A DNA stretch of 64,000 nucleotides from Rhinopithecus roxellana (taxonomy: Eukaryota; Chordata; Mammalia; Primates; Cercopithecidae): the NCBI RefSeq assembly GCF_007565055.1, contig NC_044568.1, positions 19,708,488 through 19,772,487 on the forward strand, given 5' to 3'. Below, one piece after another: positions 33,930 through 45,850 of this stretch. A program made the translations under genes and the position numbers. The notes under the pieces were generated by a model. That model was not told the origin of the DNA, searched no databases, and saw only the letters and a list, made by a program, of their open reading frames with translations. Position 1 is the first letter of the stretch, and every line of letters starts with the position of its first letter.

Positions 33930-34206
33930 GCCAAGGAACAGCATGGGGAGGGAACAGAGAGGAGGGAACAGCACAGGGGAGGGTACAGCATGGGGTTGGG
34001 GAACAGCATGGGGGGAATAGCACCCAGGGGGAAAAGGGGAACAGCACGGTGGGGGGAACAGCATGGGGGAGGGGGAACAGCACGGGGGAGGGGGATCAGC
34101 ATGTGGGAGGGAACAGCACAGGGTGGGAGAACAGCACGGGGTGGGGGAGCAGCACGGGGGAGGGGAACATCACGGGGGCAGGGAACAGCATGGGGGAGGA
34201 AACACA
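33930..34206. repeat. GGGGAACAGCA minisatellite
   Basis: Some dozen irregular 15-25 bp units containing GGGAACAGCATGGGG or GGGAACAGCACGGGG. The motif reappears at 34448-34505 next to the ATCC array. Confidence 0.85.
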
Positions 34207-34447
34207 GTGTTTGTGCTCAGGAGACCTTAGCAGGAGGTCCCTGACCCATGATGGCCTGAGGCTTTCTCACCTGGCGATGGGGAGCCCTGGAAACACCACA
34301 GGGTCTGAGCAGTCCTCTGAAACCATGCAGGGAGCCCCAGAGCCTGGCGTCAGGGGTCATCGTCATGGCAGAACCTGATCTCATAGCAGGGGAAGGCTGG
34401 GCTTGGGGAGCTGAGTCAGGCTACTCTCCCTTTAGTTTTCACAGCAC

Positions 34448-34510
34448 AGAGGAGGGAACAGCATGGGGGTGGGGGAACAGCATGGAGCAGGGGGTAACAG
34501 CGGCGGGGGG
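34448..34510. repeat. Second block of the GGGGAACAGCA repeat
   Basis: Three to four units (GGAACAGCATGGGGGTGGG etc.) separated from the main block by about 240 bp of other sequence. Confidence 0.75.
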
Positions 34511-34536
34511 GACAATGGGGTTGGCCTCAGGCCATA

Positions 34537-35683
34537 TATCCGTCTATCCATCCATCCATCCACCCACCCATCCATCCGTCTATCCATCCATCCATCCATC
34601 CACCCACCCACCTGTCCATCATCCACCCACCCACCTAATCATCCATCCATCCACCCATCCACCCACCCACCCATCCATCCATCCACCCACCCACCTACCT
34701 ATCCATCATCCACTCACACACCTAATCATCCATACATCCACCCCCACCCACCCTCCCATCCATCGATCCATCCATCGATCCATCCATCGATCCATCCATC
34801 CATCCATCCATCCACCTATCCATCATCCACTCACCCACCTAATCATCCATCCATCCACCCACCCACCCACCCATCCATCCATCCACTCCCCCACCCTCCC
34901 ATCCACCCTCCCATCCATCCACCCATCCATCCATCCACCTACCCATCATCCACCCATCCACCCACCCATCCATCTAACCATGCATCCACCCATCCACCCA
35001 TCCAGCCATCATCTATCCATCCACCCAGCCGTCAGTCCATCTACCTACACTTCTGTCCATCTACCCATGTACCCACCCATCCACCCACCCATCCATCTAA
35101 CCATGCATCCACCCATCCACCCATCCAGCTATCATCCATCCATCCATCCATCCATCCATCCATCCATCCATCCATCCTCTCAGCCACCCACCCATTCATT
35201 AATCCATCCATCTATCCACCCACCCACTCATCCATCCACCCATACATCTATCCAGTCATCCACCTGGTTATCCTCCCATCCATCCACTTATCCACCATCC
35301 ATCTACCCACCCATCCATCCACCTATCCACCCATTCACCCACTCATCTATCCATCCACCTATCCATCTATCCATCCATTAATCTATCCACTCATCCATCT
35401 ACCCACTCCACCTTCACCTACTCTCCCACTCATCCATCCACCCACCTATCCATTCATCCATCCATCCATCCATCCATCCATCCACTCACTCATCCATCTA
35501 TCCACGCATCCACCCATCCACCCATCATCCACCCATTATCCCCCCACCCATCCATCCATCCATCCACCCACCCACCTACCCACTCATCCATCTGTCCATC
35601 CACCCACTCATCCACCCACCCCTCCAGCCACACATCCATCCATCCATCCATCTACCCATCCATCCGTCCACCTACCCCTCCAC
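34537..35683. repeat. Long (ATCC)n / (CACC)n tetranucleotide array, 1.15 kb
   Basis: About 280 tetranucleotide units of CATC/CACC with scattered changes (CATCTATCC, CATCGATCC). It generates 338-413 codon His/Pro/Ser-rich false frames. Confidence 0.95.
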
Positions 35684-35754
35684 CATGAGTGTTTCTGTAT
35701 CTGACTATAAATTCTGAAGCTGGCTGGGCCCCTCGGGTCCCTTCCTGCAGCCCC

Positions 35755-35850
35755 GGGTGTGGCAGAGGTGGGAGCAGTTGCTACATCAGGGAAGCGACCT
35801 GCCCCAGGTCACACAGCAAGTCAGTGCCAGAGTCCACACTCCTGACTCGG
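35755..35850 (+). mobile_element. MIR fragment
   Basis: ACCTGCCCCAGGTCACACAG, CAAGTCAGTGCCAGAG: MIR-type 3' part. Confidence 0.65.
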
Positions 35851-36139
35851 CCGGGGACTCGGGCACTCAGTTTCCTCACTGGGTGCTCACCCCCCACTGT
35901 CCAGAGGTGGAGGACTGAGGGGGAAGCCACCCTGGCCCCATTCACCCCTGCCTGTGAGCGAGCCCCAGGCCTGTGGAGGCTGCGGGGAGGGTCACAGCAT
36001 CGCATCTGCACCCCTCCCCCTTCTCCTTCTACAAAGAGAGAAGAAAAGCCGGCAGCAGCTGGGGTGATCCGGGCAAGAGGCGACGTCCTCCTCAGGGAGG
36101 GGTCAGGGAGAGAACTGGGACCTATCAGCCAAGAGCCAC

Positions 36140-36435
36140 AGGGGCCCACTGAAACGCAAAAATATTTAGACAATAAATGAAGTATCGGAAAGGCGTGCAT
36201 ATCTTGAAGAAATCAATCATCTTGTACGGTGTGTCTGGACACTCGGCGCCAAGGCGGAGATAGTGCCTCGCTGGGGAGATAAGGGTTAATCAAGGATTTA
36301 ATTCTGCAGGAGATAAAGCAGAGGAGGAAAGAGTGGAGCGGGGGCTCCTTCCTCCCCGGGCTCCCTGCAGAGCCTCAGCAGCTCCTCTGGCCTTCGCTCC
36401 CCTTGTGCCCCCAGACATTATCTCCCCACTTGGGA
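36140..36435. promoter_or_regulatory. Candidate enhancer with four GATA sites
   Basis: AT-rich island containing AGATAG (36258-36263), AGATAA (36277-36282), AGATAA (36311-36316) and TTATCT (about 36419-36424), with TAATCA and AATCAATCA motifs between. Composition changes sharply from the GC-rich flanks, which suggests constrained non-coding DNA. Confidence 0.5.
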
Positions 36436-36627
36436 GGGTTTCTAACCCTGCGCCTGTCTCCCCAGGATGGCCTGTGCCCCAGGCCAGAGCAGGACTAAAT
36501 GCGGAGGCAGGCAGGCAGGGAGGGGTGACTGCAGCCAGGGCAAAGGGCAGCCCGTGGGGATGACTCCCAGGCCGGTGCCAGCCCCTCAGCTCCGTCATTA
36601 AGGAGTCTGCGAGGGTCTCCGGGGATG

Positions 36628-36745
36628 GGCAGACGTGGGTTCTAGTTCTCCCTCTGCTGTTTGATCCTGGGTACTTGGGCAATTCACTTAATGTCTTGGA
36701 GCCTCAGTTTTCTCATCTGTCAAATGGAGTGGCAGGACCCACCTC
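36628..36745 (-). mobile_element. MIR fragment
   Basis: Inverted MIR-like core: CTTGGGCAATTCACTTAATG, GAGCCTCAGTTTTCTCATCT. Confidence 0.7.
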
Positions 36746-37926
36746 GTAGGATACAGGGAGGAGGAAGTGAGGATGGGCCTGTGGTGTGTCTGGAACTCAC
36801 AGAGCCCTCTAATCTCAGCCCCTACGGACTTACCCCTGGTCTCTACCTATGGGTTTTCTTGACACTTTGAGAGTTCAGAGATGAGAGCCACGGAGCTCCC
36901 AGCCCATCCATTCATTCCTCCTGGCAACCATAAATGCCTGCCAACATCCCCACATCCCAGCACTCCGGAAGGATCAACTGCCACTTGCACACATACAGTG
37001 ATGGGGAGCTCACGCCCCACAGAGCCAGCTCTAAACACCATGGCTTCCTTCCTGTGGTGCAGCTGAAATGTGGCTTCTTCCACGGAGAAAACTGACCACC
37101 ACTGAACTTCCACTCCTATTCTTCCACCTCCCTGCTCCAGGCCATGGGGCCAGGGAGCCACCCCTCCTGCAGGGCTGCTGGCCGCAGCGCCCACTGAGCC
37201 ATGCCCCATGTCAAACACCACTTCTGAACATCTCACGTGACCTGCCCAGCTGCCCTCGCAGGCAGGGGTACCATGGGCCTCCCTGCTTCACAGACAAGCT
37301 TGCAGCCCTGCCTATGCACCTTCTCAGGGTCTGCAGGCTCAGACGTAAAAGGAAGCTTTAGGCGCCCCTGTGTCTCACCCAAGGTCCCAAAGGCTGAGGC
37401 AGTGGAGGCTCACAGCGGGCAGGGGCCTGCCTGCAAGGAAATGGCATAAAGGCAGGAGACTCCAGGGCCTAGCGAAGGGGGACGCCCTCTGTCCTGGGCC
37501 AGCTTCCCAAGGAATCCCTGAGCGGCCTGGGACACGCATCTGCCCGCTCAGTGGCAAAAGGCTGTGTGAACGACCCAGGAGGCCCCAGACCCTATGCCGC
37601 CCATGACGTGGCCCCATGCGTACTCACAGGTTTCTGTATATCAGTGCCCTTTCTTAGCTGAGACGTGTTTTAAAAGAAACTGTTATACCCTCTTCGGAGG
37701 AAACCGTACTGACTTGTCATAAGTCGGAGGTGGCCCCAGAAGTGCATCCAAGACAAACCACACAGGCATTCGTGTCTAGCAGCAAGGGGCTGCCTTGGAA
37801 GGCTCTGCCAGGCAGGGGCTATCACCAAGGAGGTGAGCACTCGTGCCAAGGCCATGGAGACCACGGGCCTGACGGCCACGCCTATTGTCAGAAGGGTCTG
37901 CGGGGACAGACGCAGAACTACCCTCT

Positions 37927-38350
37927 TGCCCTCTGCTGCAGCGTCCTAACCGCCCCAGTACCCCCAAGGCCTGGGCCACTGCCCTCTGCTGCAGCGTCCT
38001 AACCGCCCCAGTACCCCCAAGGCCTGGGCCACTGCCCTCTGCTGCAGCGTCCTAACCGCCCCAGTGCCCCCAAGGCCTGGGCCACTGCCCTCTGCTGCAG
38101 CGTCCTAACCGCCCCAGTGCCCCCAAGGCCTGGGCCACTGCCCTCTGCTGCAGCGTCCTAACCGCCCCAGTGCCCCCAAGGCCTGGGCCACTGCCCTCTG
38201 CTGCAGCGTCCTAACCGCCCCAGTGCCCCCAAGGCCTGGGCCACTGCCCTCTGCTGCAGCGTCCTAACCGCCCCAGTACCCCCAAGGCCTGGGCCACTGT
38301 CCTCTGCTGCAGCGTCCTAACCGCCCCAGTGCCCCCAAGGCCTGGGCCAC
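37927..38350. repeat. 53-bp VNTR, 8 near-identical copies
   Basis: Exactly eight head-to-tail 53-bp units (TGCCCTCTGCTGCAGCGTCC ... CCAAGGCCTGGGCCAC), starting at 37927, 37980, 38033 and every 53 bp to 38298. Copies differ at only one or two positions (GTACCC/GTGCCC; GCCCTC/GTCCTC). Two CpGs per unit. Confidence 0.97.
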
Positions 38351-38683
38351 TGCTTTGCTCCTTCCTCCCCTTGAATGCTCTTCTCCCCTGCCCCAGTGCC
38401 CAGTCATCTGTCAAGGTCCTGCTTAAAGAACCCCTCCTCCAGGAAGTCCTCCCTGAGGCACCAAAGGCCCAATATCACCTCCTACAGGAAGCCCTCCGTG
38501 GGCCCCCAGGCAGTGAATCCCTCCCCACCCTCCAGGTCCCAGTGTCTCAGGCCCAAATCTTCCCACAGGCTCCACACAAAGTGGCCAGAGCTCCTGGCCT
38601 GGCGTCTAAGCTGGGCCTGTCCCCTGGGTCAGTGTTGCCCTGTATCGGGTGGGCGGGCAGGGGTGGGGGTGGGGGCTGCTTAC
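38351..38683. other. Spacer between VNTR and exon 4, probable L2-type fragment
   Basis: Contains CTCCTCCAGGAAGTCCTCCC, typical of L2 3' ends; otherwise unremarkable. Confidence 0.45.
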
Positions 38684-38817
38684 CGGCTCCACCTGCCCGG
38701 GGGACGAGGCTCCGGTCTGGACACTCCCATGGAACGGGCCCCAGGACAGGCCCATGGCGAGGCTGAGTCGGGCCCGTACACGCCTCTGCCCATCCTGCAC
38801 CACCGGCTCCAGCTCGT
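38684..38817 (-). CDS. ZFPM1: ZFPM1 coding exon 4
   Basis: This 134-nt exon encodes D-E-L-E-P-V-V-Q-D-G-Q-R-R through S-S-P-G-Q-V-E-P. The acceptor is CTCTGCAG just above 38817 and the donor GTAAGC is at 38678-38683. It leaves phase 0, matching exon 5, which starts with Ser. It lies between the acidic segment and the PR-like segment. A 53-bp VNTR (37927-38350) begins about 330 bp into the following intron. Confidence 0.96.
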
Positions 38818-39149
38818 CTGCAGAGAGACATCGCAGGCATGAGGTGTGCCTGGTCTGGGCCTGTCCAGCCCACCTCCCGCCAGGGTCGGCCCAAGGGGCA
38901 GTGGAGCGTGGCAGTCCTGGGGGCCTGGGCTGAGTGGCAGGGGCTGGCAGGTGCTGGATCCCAGGGGCCTGGGCAGCCCTGCAGCATGATCTCTATGGCA
39001 CTGTGGGGTATAGCGACGCAGCCGGGAGGATGCTTGCGGCTGGTTGTGAGCCCTGCGATGGTCGTTCTCCAGGGCAAGGGCTGCAGGTTAGACAGGGCCC
39101 ACAGAGCCCAGCCGCACGGTGCAAAGCTGGCGTGAGTTTGTGTCATGGC

Positions 39150-39515
39150 TGACAAGTGGCCCCCAAAAGATACACCATCCTGCAGTCTATGAACATGCTC
39201 ATATTTAGAAAAAGGGTCTTTGCAAATGTAATTAGATTAAGGCTCTTGAGATCAATGGGATTATCAGGTGGGTCCTAAAACCAATGACAAGTATCTTTCT
39301 AAGAGACACAGAAAAGGAGACAGAAAAGACCATGAGAAGATGGAGGTGGAGATGGGAGGCAGCCATGAGGGTCGCCTGAAGCCCCCAGAAGCTGAGAGTG
39401 CCAGGAGGGAGCCTCTGGAAGGAGGCTGGCCCTGCCGACACTTGGACTTGGGACTCGGAGCCTCCAGACTGGGAGAGGGCACACGTCCGCCGTCTGAACT
39501 TAGCACGCAGCCCAG
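39150..39515 (+). mobile_element. Degraded LTR/MaLR-like repeat
   Basis: GGTCTTTGCAAATGTAATTA, ATGGGATTATCAGGTGGGTC, AGATGGAGGTGGAGATGGG and GACTCGGAGCCTCCAGAC match the same dispersed family as 1590-2060. Family not assigned. Confidence 0.55.
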
Positions 39516-39754
39516 GACACACACACACCTGGCCCTCACCCGCCTCCTGGAGTCTCAGCCTCCTGGGTGGACAACAGGGACGTGGCTCCTTCCGGGCCAT
39601 ACACCCTCTGCCCAGCAAGGCCGGGTCATCTTTACCTCTCCCGTGGCCAGGGCTGCCTGGGCCCACGGAGGCCTCACGTGGCCTAGCCTGGTCCCCTGGC
39701 CACAGTGCTGTGGCGGCCCCACTTCCTGGAGCCCCGATTGGGCAGGCTGTGGCC

Positions 39755-39880
39755 TTAATGGGCCTGATGATCAGATAGCTGCTTGCCTAATGGCAGAGAT
39801 AACATGTAAATACGCCGGGAGGCCCTGCTAAAACGTTTTAACTGGGTCTTTGTCTTCCCCAGGGCAGATAAGATGGCAGC
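39755..39880. promoter_or_regulatory. Candidate enhancer with three GATA sites
   Basis: AGATAG (39773-39778), AGATAA (39797-39802) and AGATAA (39866-39871) in the same orientation within 100 bp, with TAATG motifs. Near the 3' end of intron 3 distance-wise, about 950 bp upstream (in transcription) of exon 4. Confidence 0.45.
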
Positions 39881-40959
39881 GAACCAGGAATGAGAGGCCG
39901 AGGAGGCCTGTGTCCCTTCATCAGCCCCCAGGAGGGGACGAATGGACTGGGGGCAGCAGGAGCGGCTCTGCTGTCTCAGCTTCATGGCTGCCAGCCCACC
40001 CAGAATGCCTGGGTCCCGGCCCAGGGCTCTGACCACCGGGCCTCCCTCCTCCCCTGCCCCTGCCCCTGCAGGGTTTGACACCAAGAGGGTGACCAGTGTG
40101 AGCTGGGTCCCAGCATCCCATTCACACGGGCCAGCCAGCACCACATGGCCCTATGGGGTCGTCCCCTTGTACAGACGAGGACATCAAGGCCCCTAGAGGC
40201 TATGGGGCTAGCAGCAGGGCACTGGGGTCCAAAGCCCTAGGCCTGGCTCCAGGGGCACCCTGTATGTGACAGCGGTGGGGGCCTGGTCCCTCATGTCCCG
40301 GCTGCACCTGCGTCTCTGGCCTCCACCTGGTCAGGCCTCAGGGGTGGACATGGGAGAGAAGAGACTCCCCAAAGGGGAGCTCCCAGTGTGTGTTCATCCG
40401 TCCCTCTGTCCAGTCTCTGGTGGGTCCTGAGTGCCACCATCAAGTGAGCCTATGTGTCACCCCTCAGTCAGGGCTGGGGCCACAGGGAAGCATGTGGAGT
40501 CCCATCCGGACCGTCAGAAACACCCAGAGCTTTGTGGGTGGGCAGGGTGGGGGGCAGAGGACCCTTGTCTGAGAAGCCCCTGAGGACATGTCTGGACCCA
40601 TGAGTGCTATGACTTCCTTTCAGAGAGGGAAGGGGTTGCATGCCTTCCCCTCAGGTTCCAGAACATTCCTGACCACAGTCTCTGGGCCTGCTGGGCACGG
40701 AGCCCCCAGTGGGAGCCCCTGCTGTTCCTGAGACACTGCTGTGCACCTGGAGCTGGTGCCCACCTTTCCAGGGGTAGGAGGAGCTTGGGCCTGCAGTGTC
40801 CACACCTGCCACATGTCACACCTCAAGGGTGTCGAGGTCCCTGTCCTGGTGGCCCTCGGCTCTTGCTTGCCCCCTGCCCTCATGGGGAAGGGGGAGGGCA
40901 GCACTGGTGCCCACCCTACCCGGTCCACGCTGCACGCACAGGCAAACGGTCCTGCTCCC

Positions 40960-41090
40960 TAATCGGAGCTCCAGGGCCAGCCGGCCGAGCCTCCCAGATA
41001 AGAGCGTGGCTAGCATTTCCCGTGGCGGCCGCCCCTTCGGGGTATCACGCACCGCCAGAGAGGGCTGGCTCCGATAAAGGTGGCCGTTCC
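40960..41090. promoter_or_regulatory. Candidate GATA-motif element
   Basis: CAGATAAGAG (core 40996-41001), GTATCA (41042-41047) and CCGATAAAGG (core 41072-41077) around a CpG-rich core with GGCGGCCGCC. Motif-based. Confidence 0.4.
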
Positions 41091-42514
41091 ACTCGCCCAG
41101 GGGCAGAACCCACCACTCAGGGATGGCCGGGGGCTGGGCGAGGGGCCTCCAGGGAGTCCAGGGATCGGAGGGGTGTGGGGCTGGGGACCAGGGCGATGGT
41201 CACCACGACAGCCCATCTCCCTGGACCAGGGTTCAGGTTGTGTCTCCAAGGGGCTGTGCATGGGAAAGGTGCCTCTTGGGGGTGGATGCAGGGCCACAAA
41301 GGTGCCTGGATTGGTAAGGGGAGCATGGCTGATTTTAGCCCCAGCTCACCCCAGTTGCCCTTGTGCAGCATACAACCTGTGCAACTGAACATGGAGGCCG
41401 TGGTGGTTCTCAACACTCATCTGCTCACGTAACCTATTTCCAGCCCCCTGTTCCTGCAGAGACCCTTTCCCAACCAGAAACAAAATCACATTGGAAAGTG
41501 GGGGTGGGTGAGGCTCCTACTCCTGGCAGATGGGGTGCCTCCTGAGGTCTTGACTCAAGGCTGAGAATGGATGGAAATGTCCGTGAGTGAAGGTGAGAGG
41601 CCTGAGACTGGGGGCCAGGGGATGCTGAGCTGGGTGGGAATGGGCGGGAAGACAAAGGCAGATGTTTTTTTAAATGGTCTGTAAAATGGCTGGGGGATCC
41701 AGACAGTGGCACCCATGGAGATGGCCAGCACCCAACCCCACCACCAGGAAGCCCAGGGCCCAGTGAGGCTGAGGAGTGCCCAAGTCACACTGGGAGCTCT
41801 GGCTGGAGGTAGGACCAGAACCCATGGTGAGCTCTGTGCTTGTCCCACCACAAAACCCTGTGGGGAACCCGGGGCAGCAACAGGCAAGCCACAGTCTTGG
41901 CCTTGGGGCTCCCAGAAAACACAGGCAGTGGTCAGACACCCCCATGGCACCAACAGCTCTGAGGGCGGAGGCCAGTCAGGGTGGGCTTCCAGGGGGAGGT
42001 GTCCCTCCCTGCCAGCCTCCTGTGACCGGTCTCTCTGCTTCCTCTTCCCCAGCTCCAGAGCAACTGGGTTGAGCCCAGCAGAGATGCCAGCTCCAGCCAG
42101 GTCGTCTCTGCAGATGAAGAATGGGGACGCCAGCTGCGGCTCCCAAATCCCCATGGACCCAACATGAGTGCCTGCCCCATGGACCGAGCCTCAGCCGGGC
42201 CCAGCAGGACTTGCGGGGAATCTTCCCAGCTGCTCTGAAGTTACTCCTCCCAACATTCGTGGGGGAGACAGATCCAAGAGGTTCTGTCTCTGGCCCAAGG
42301 GTAGGCAGCGGGTGGGTGGGTTAGAACCAGAGCCCCAGGGCTCTTCTGAGCTGAGGTGGGAGGGAGCGGCTGGTGGCCCCATGGCTGACACTTCCAGCTC
42401 TGGCCTCAGTTTCCCCATCTCTAGACGGGTCTCCTGAGGAGGGGGAGGGCCCGAAGCCACATAGGTAAGCCCCGCAGGGGGCGTGGGGCCACCACTATAG
42501 GCACAGCACTGGGA

Positions 42515-42670
42515 CAAGGATTAATTTATTCAGGCAAACAGAACTGCACACGCCATCTCCAGAACAAACACGCCGTGCTGGGATTCAATTTCACCCCCAA
42601 GCATCTGCGAGGAACCAAATGAGAAGTTCCAGCCATTGCATATTTATATGATTGAAACATCCACATGGGT
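42515..42670. promoter_or_regulatory. AT-rich candidate conserved non-coding element
   Basis: Contains GGATTAATTTATTC, CACGCCGTGCTGGG and TTGCATATTTATATGATTG within 150 bp of otherwise GC-rich intron. Octamer/POU-like and homeobox-like cores are visible, but no GATA cluster. It is not recognised as a repeat. Confidence 0.3.
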
Positions 42671-43679
42671 CTTAAAACCCTCCGGTGATACTCCGCGGGG
42701 ATGGAAGCAGTGGGGGGCCGAGGACCAGGCAGAGCTCAGCGCTGCCGGCTGGGCCAACCCCACAGAGTGGGGAGCCTGGCTGAGGGGAGCCCAGTGGATC
42801 TGGCCAGGGTCTAGGGCCTTTTGGGGGTGCCTGGGGAGGGAGAGCTGGGGTGCGGAATCCACAGGCCTGGGGCTAATCCTGCTTCTGCCCAGCTTGCCAG
42901 TGGTTGTGTGTGCTCTGAGTCTCAGTTTACCCATACGGAGAAGGGGGTGCCCCCATGACGTTCCCCTGGGCTCGTGCCATGAGGGTAGGGGTGTGTCTGC
43001 CGGTGTAGCCAGCACTGTTCTCTCTCCCAGCTGCCCCGATGGGCTGAGAAGCTGCACCAGGTGGGCACCCGAAGGCCTGGGGCCCAGCCCAGGGCTGCCC
43101 CTGGGATTTGGCCTCCACCCCTGGGCTCTGGCTCTGCCCCAAAGGCCCTAGAGGGCCCTGTGGCCTCCCTCAACAACGTGGCCAACATGCCCAGCACAGG
43201 CACCGCGGCCCCCTCCTGACACACGTGTGGCAGCAAGCCTGTGGAGGAGCATCTGCTCCCATCCCGCAGGCCCAGAGACTCCAGCAACCAGCTGGGGGTC
43301 ACACAGCAGGGAGGGCAGTTGCTCCCGAGACCAGACCCCAAAGCTGCTCTCTGGCAGAGGATCCAGGGCTCCACCCAGGATCATCTGCCTCCTGAACCGA
43401 CTCGGCTCAGCCACCCGCCTCCCCAGGCCTGTTTCTCCACCTGAACCACGGCCCCGGCAGGCTGGCTCACAGCTCTGACTTGAGGAGGCAGGTGAAGGCG
43501 TCACCCTGTGGGTCTGAGGACGTCTGGGAACCGGGGCCCCTCCTGCACACAGCTGGCCTTCCCGCCTTCCAGGGGCCAGCTTCTGTTTGTGCCTAATGGC
43601 TGGTAGCCTCTGGAGCGCAAAGTCCAGCCACCCCCGATGGTGGGCTCTGTGGTTGGTGCCCACCGTGGGGTCACCCCAG

Positions 43680-43820
43680 CACCCACTTATCTAATCAACC
43701 CCATCGCTCCGCCCGGCCCTGCCCTGTGGCTCCCGCAGGCCAGCTGGGCCCGGCTTTGTTGGGAGCGGCCCTGTGTCAGGGATCATGCTGTTTGTTTTTG
43801 ATAAAAGTCACAAAAAAGGA
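43680..43820. promoter_or_regulatory. Candidate GATA-motif element
   Basis: CTTATCTAATC (core 43687-43692) and TTGATAAAAG (core 43799-43804) flank a GC-rich segment. Two sites only, so weaker than its neighbours. Confidence 0.3.
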
Positions 43821-44683
43821 AAGAAAAAGGAGCAGGGGGAGGGAAGGACGACCCCAGGCTGGCGGAGTTCCGGAAATCTCTGTGGGTCAGCAGGTGAGGC
43901 TGGTGCACAGACCATGTGGGTCCTGAGAACACATCCCGCACAGACACAGAAACCAAGGCCAAAGAGGCGAGCGGCTCCCCAAGGTCACACTGGAGGCAGA
44001 CCGGGGGGTGGCCAGGGGTCGACCGCGCAGGGTGGGGCAAGCCGGCCCCTCTGTCCGCCACAACGCGCCGTGTTCGGATCCGCTTGCTGGTCACGTGTTT
44101 GGCTCCCAGGCAGGCCAACCCTGCAGAGCCCATTTAACAGGGACGAGGGGACCTGCCCACGGTCACCATCTCCAAAGTCAGACCCTCCTGGATGGAAAAG
44201 CCCGTGATCCGGGTGGCAGCTGAGGCCCCAGGACAAGAGACAGGTGACAGAAGGGGAGTGAAGGCTAAGCAGCTCCTCCCCCGCCCTGTGACCTCCACGC
44301 AGGGTCTGTGTCCCCTCTGCAGCCTCAGTGGCAGGCCCTGGCCCTGTGTGCTGCAGCTGCCTACAGGAGGCAGAGCCCTGGTTCCCAGGATTCACCAACC
44401 ACGGCCCATGGCAGGCACCAAAGGCCACGTCTGGGAGAGGTTCTGAGTGAGCATTGGGATGGGCCTGTGCCAAGGAGAGACCAGGGAAGCCCACGTGGAG
44501 CCGAAGGCCTGGCCTTCTCTGTGGCCACAGAAGCCTCTTGGGCAGTGGAAAGTGTGGTCCTGTGTGGATATCATGGCCTCCCTCACATGTGATCCTCCCA
44601 AGATCTGGCTGGGAACAAACGCGGGCCTGGTGAGAAATGGATGGGGGACAAGGCTGGGAGTCCAACAACTTCTTTCCTTTCCT

Positions 44684-44984
44684 TTTTCTTTTTTTTTTTT
44701 TTGAGACAGAGTCTTGCTCTGTCACCCAGCCTGGAGTGCAGTGGTGCGATCTTGGCTCACTGCAGCCTCCACCTCCCAGGTTCAAGCGATTCTCTCATCT
44801 CAGCGTCCTGAGTAGCTGGGAGTACAGGTGCTTGCCACCACACCCGGCTAATTTTTGTATTTTTAGTAAAGAAGGGGTTTTGCCATGTTGGCTAGGTTTG
44901 TCTTGAACTCCTGACCTCAAATGATCTGCCCACCTCAGCCTCCCAAAGTACTGGGCTTACAGGTGTGAGCCACCGTGGCCGGCC
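44684..44984 (-). mobile_element. Alu SINE (S-type)
   Basis: Full inverted dimeric copy, T-rich start (44684-44701), ending CGTGGCCGGCC. The only full Alu in intron 3. Confidence 0.94.
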
Positions 44985-45574
44985 CACCAGCAACTTCTTG
45001 ACACATCCTCGACCCACTGGGCCCCTTACTGTGGCCCCCTTTTTAGGTTTCTGCTTACAGATGGGGCAACCAAGGCCCAGAGGAGGGAGTGGCTGCTGGA
45101 GGCCCCCGAGGATGGGCTGGGCAAGGGTGTCCTCCCAGGCGGGCTGTGGGGCTGGCCCATCTGCAGAGGGGCCTCACAAGGGTCCCTTGTGAGCGTCCGA
45201 ACGCCTGGGTGCATGGGCAAGGTCAAGGTGCACTGTGGGCAGCTGGCTGTCTGCAGGGGGCCTTTCCCACAGCCATGTGGGCCCCACAGGGCTGCCACTT
45301 CTCCCCAAGGCCCACATCTGCCAGAGCTAGATGGCATCTCCCATGGGGGCTGGTGTTCCCAGGCCTGTAGAACCCACAAGACCCAACCCACCCTTTGGAC
45401 AGTGGGTGGGCATCGTCCTCTGAGCCGTACCCCATTCAGCCATCCTGCCAGGGCATGGAGAACGCTGACACACCCAGGTCTGGGACCAGGAGACCAGATC
45501 TATGCGGTACCAGTCAGTCAGTGTGTTCCCTGGATCAAGCCACACCTGAATGCCAAGTCAAGAAACACAAAGGG

Positions 45575-45665
45575 GCCCAGGCTTGACTCCAGCCCTGGCT
45601 GGGTCACTGATGGCCATGGCACCTCTGGGCAGGCCTCAGCTCCCCATCTCTGAGCTCTGGAGGCT
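45575..45665 (-). mobile_element. MIR fragment
   Basis: CTCCAGCCCTGGCTGGGTCACTG and CCTCAGCTCCCCATCTCTG fit an inverted MIR 3' part. Confidence 0.55.
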
Positions 45666-45714
45666 GGGACATGGTGCTGAGGGGACGAGGCCAAGAGCTC
45701 GGGGGATGATGGGG

Positions 45715-45850
45715 GCTGTTTCTCCTGTTCTTGTCTGTGAAAAGCAAGGCCCGAGAAGCTGGGGGCCACGTGGGAGGTTACACAGCCAGCAAGTGGCATG
45801 AGAGAGTCGAGCCCAGGTTCTTCTGATCGCAAATCCATGACTGTAGCCCA
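45715..45850 (+). mobile_element. MIR fragment
   Basis: GGTTACACAGCCAGCAAGTG and GTCGAGCCCAGGTTCTTCTG are characteristic MIR 3' sequence. Confidence 0.65.

Larger units (their letters stand above)
29197..38683 (-). other. ZFPM1: ZFPM1 intron 4 (9.5 kb)
   Basis: Contains a MIR fragment (29448-29540), candidate enhancers at 31630-31880, 33178-33330 and 36140-36435, an Alu (32614-32912), the compound tandem array 33639-35683, further MIR fragments and the 53-bp VNTR 37927-38350. 29550-31600 and 36750-37900 are single-copy DNA in which I see nothing specific. Confidence 0.85.

Noticed and set aside
34365..35704. 338- and 413-codon frames rich in His, Pro, Ser, Thr
   Set aside because: Translation of the (ATCC)n/(CACC)n array.
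37927..38350. CRISPR-like regularly spaced array
   Set aside because: Direct tandem VNTR without unique spacers in a vertebrate intron.
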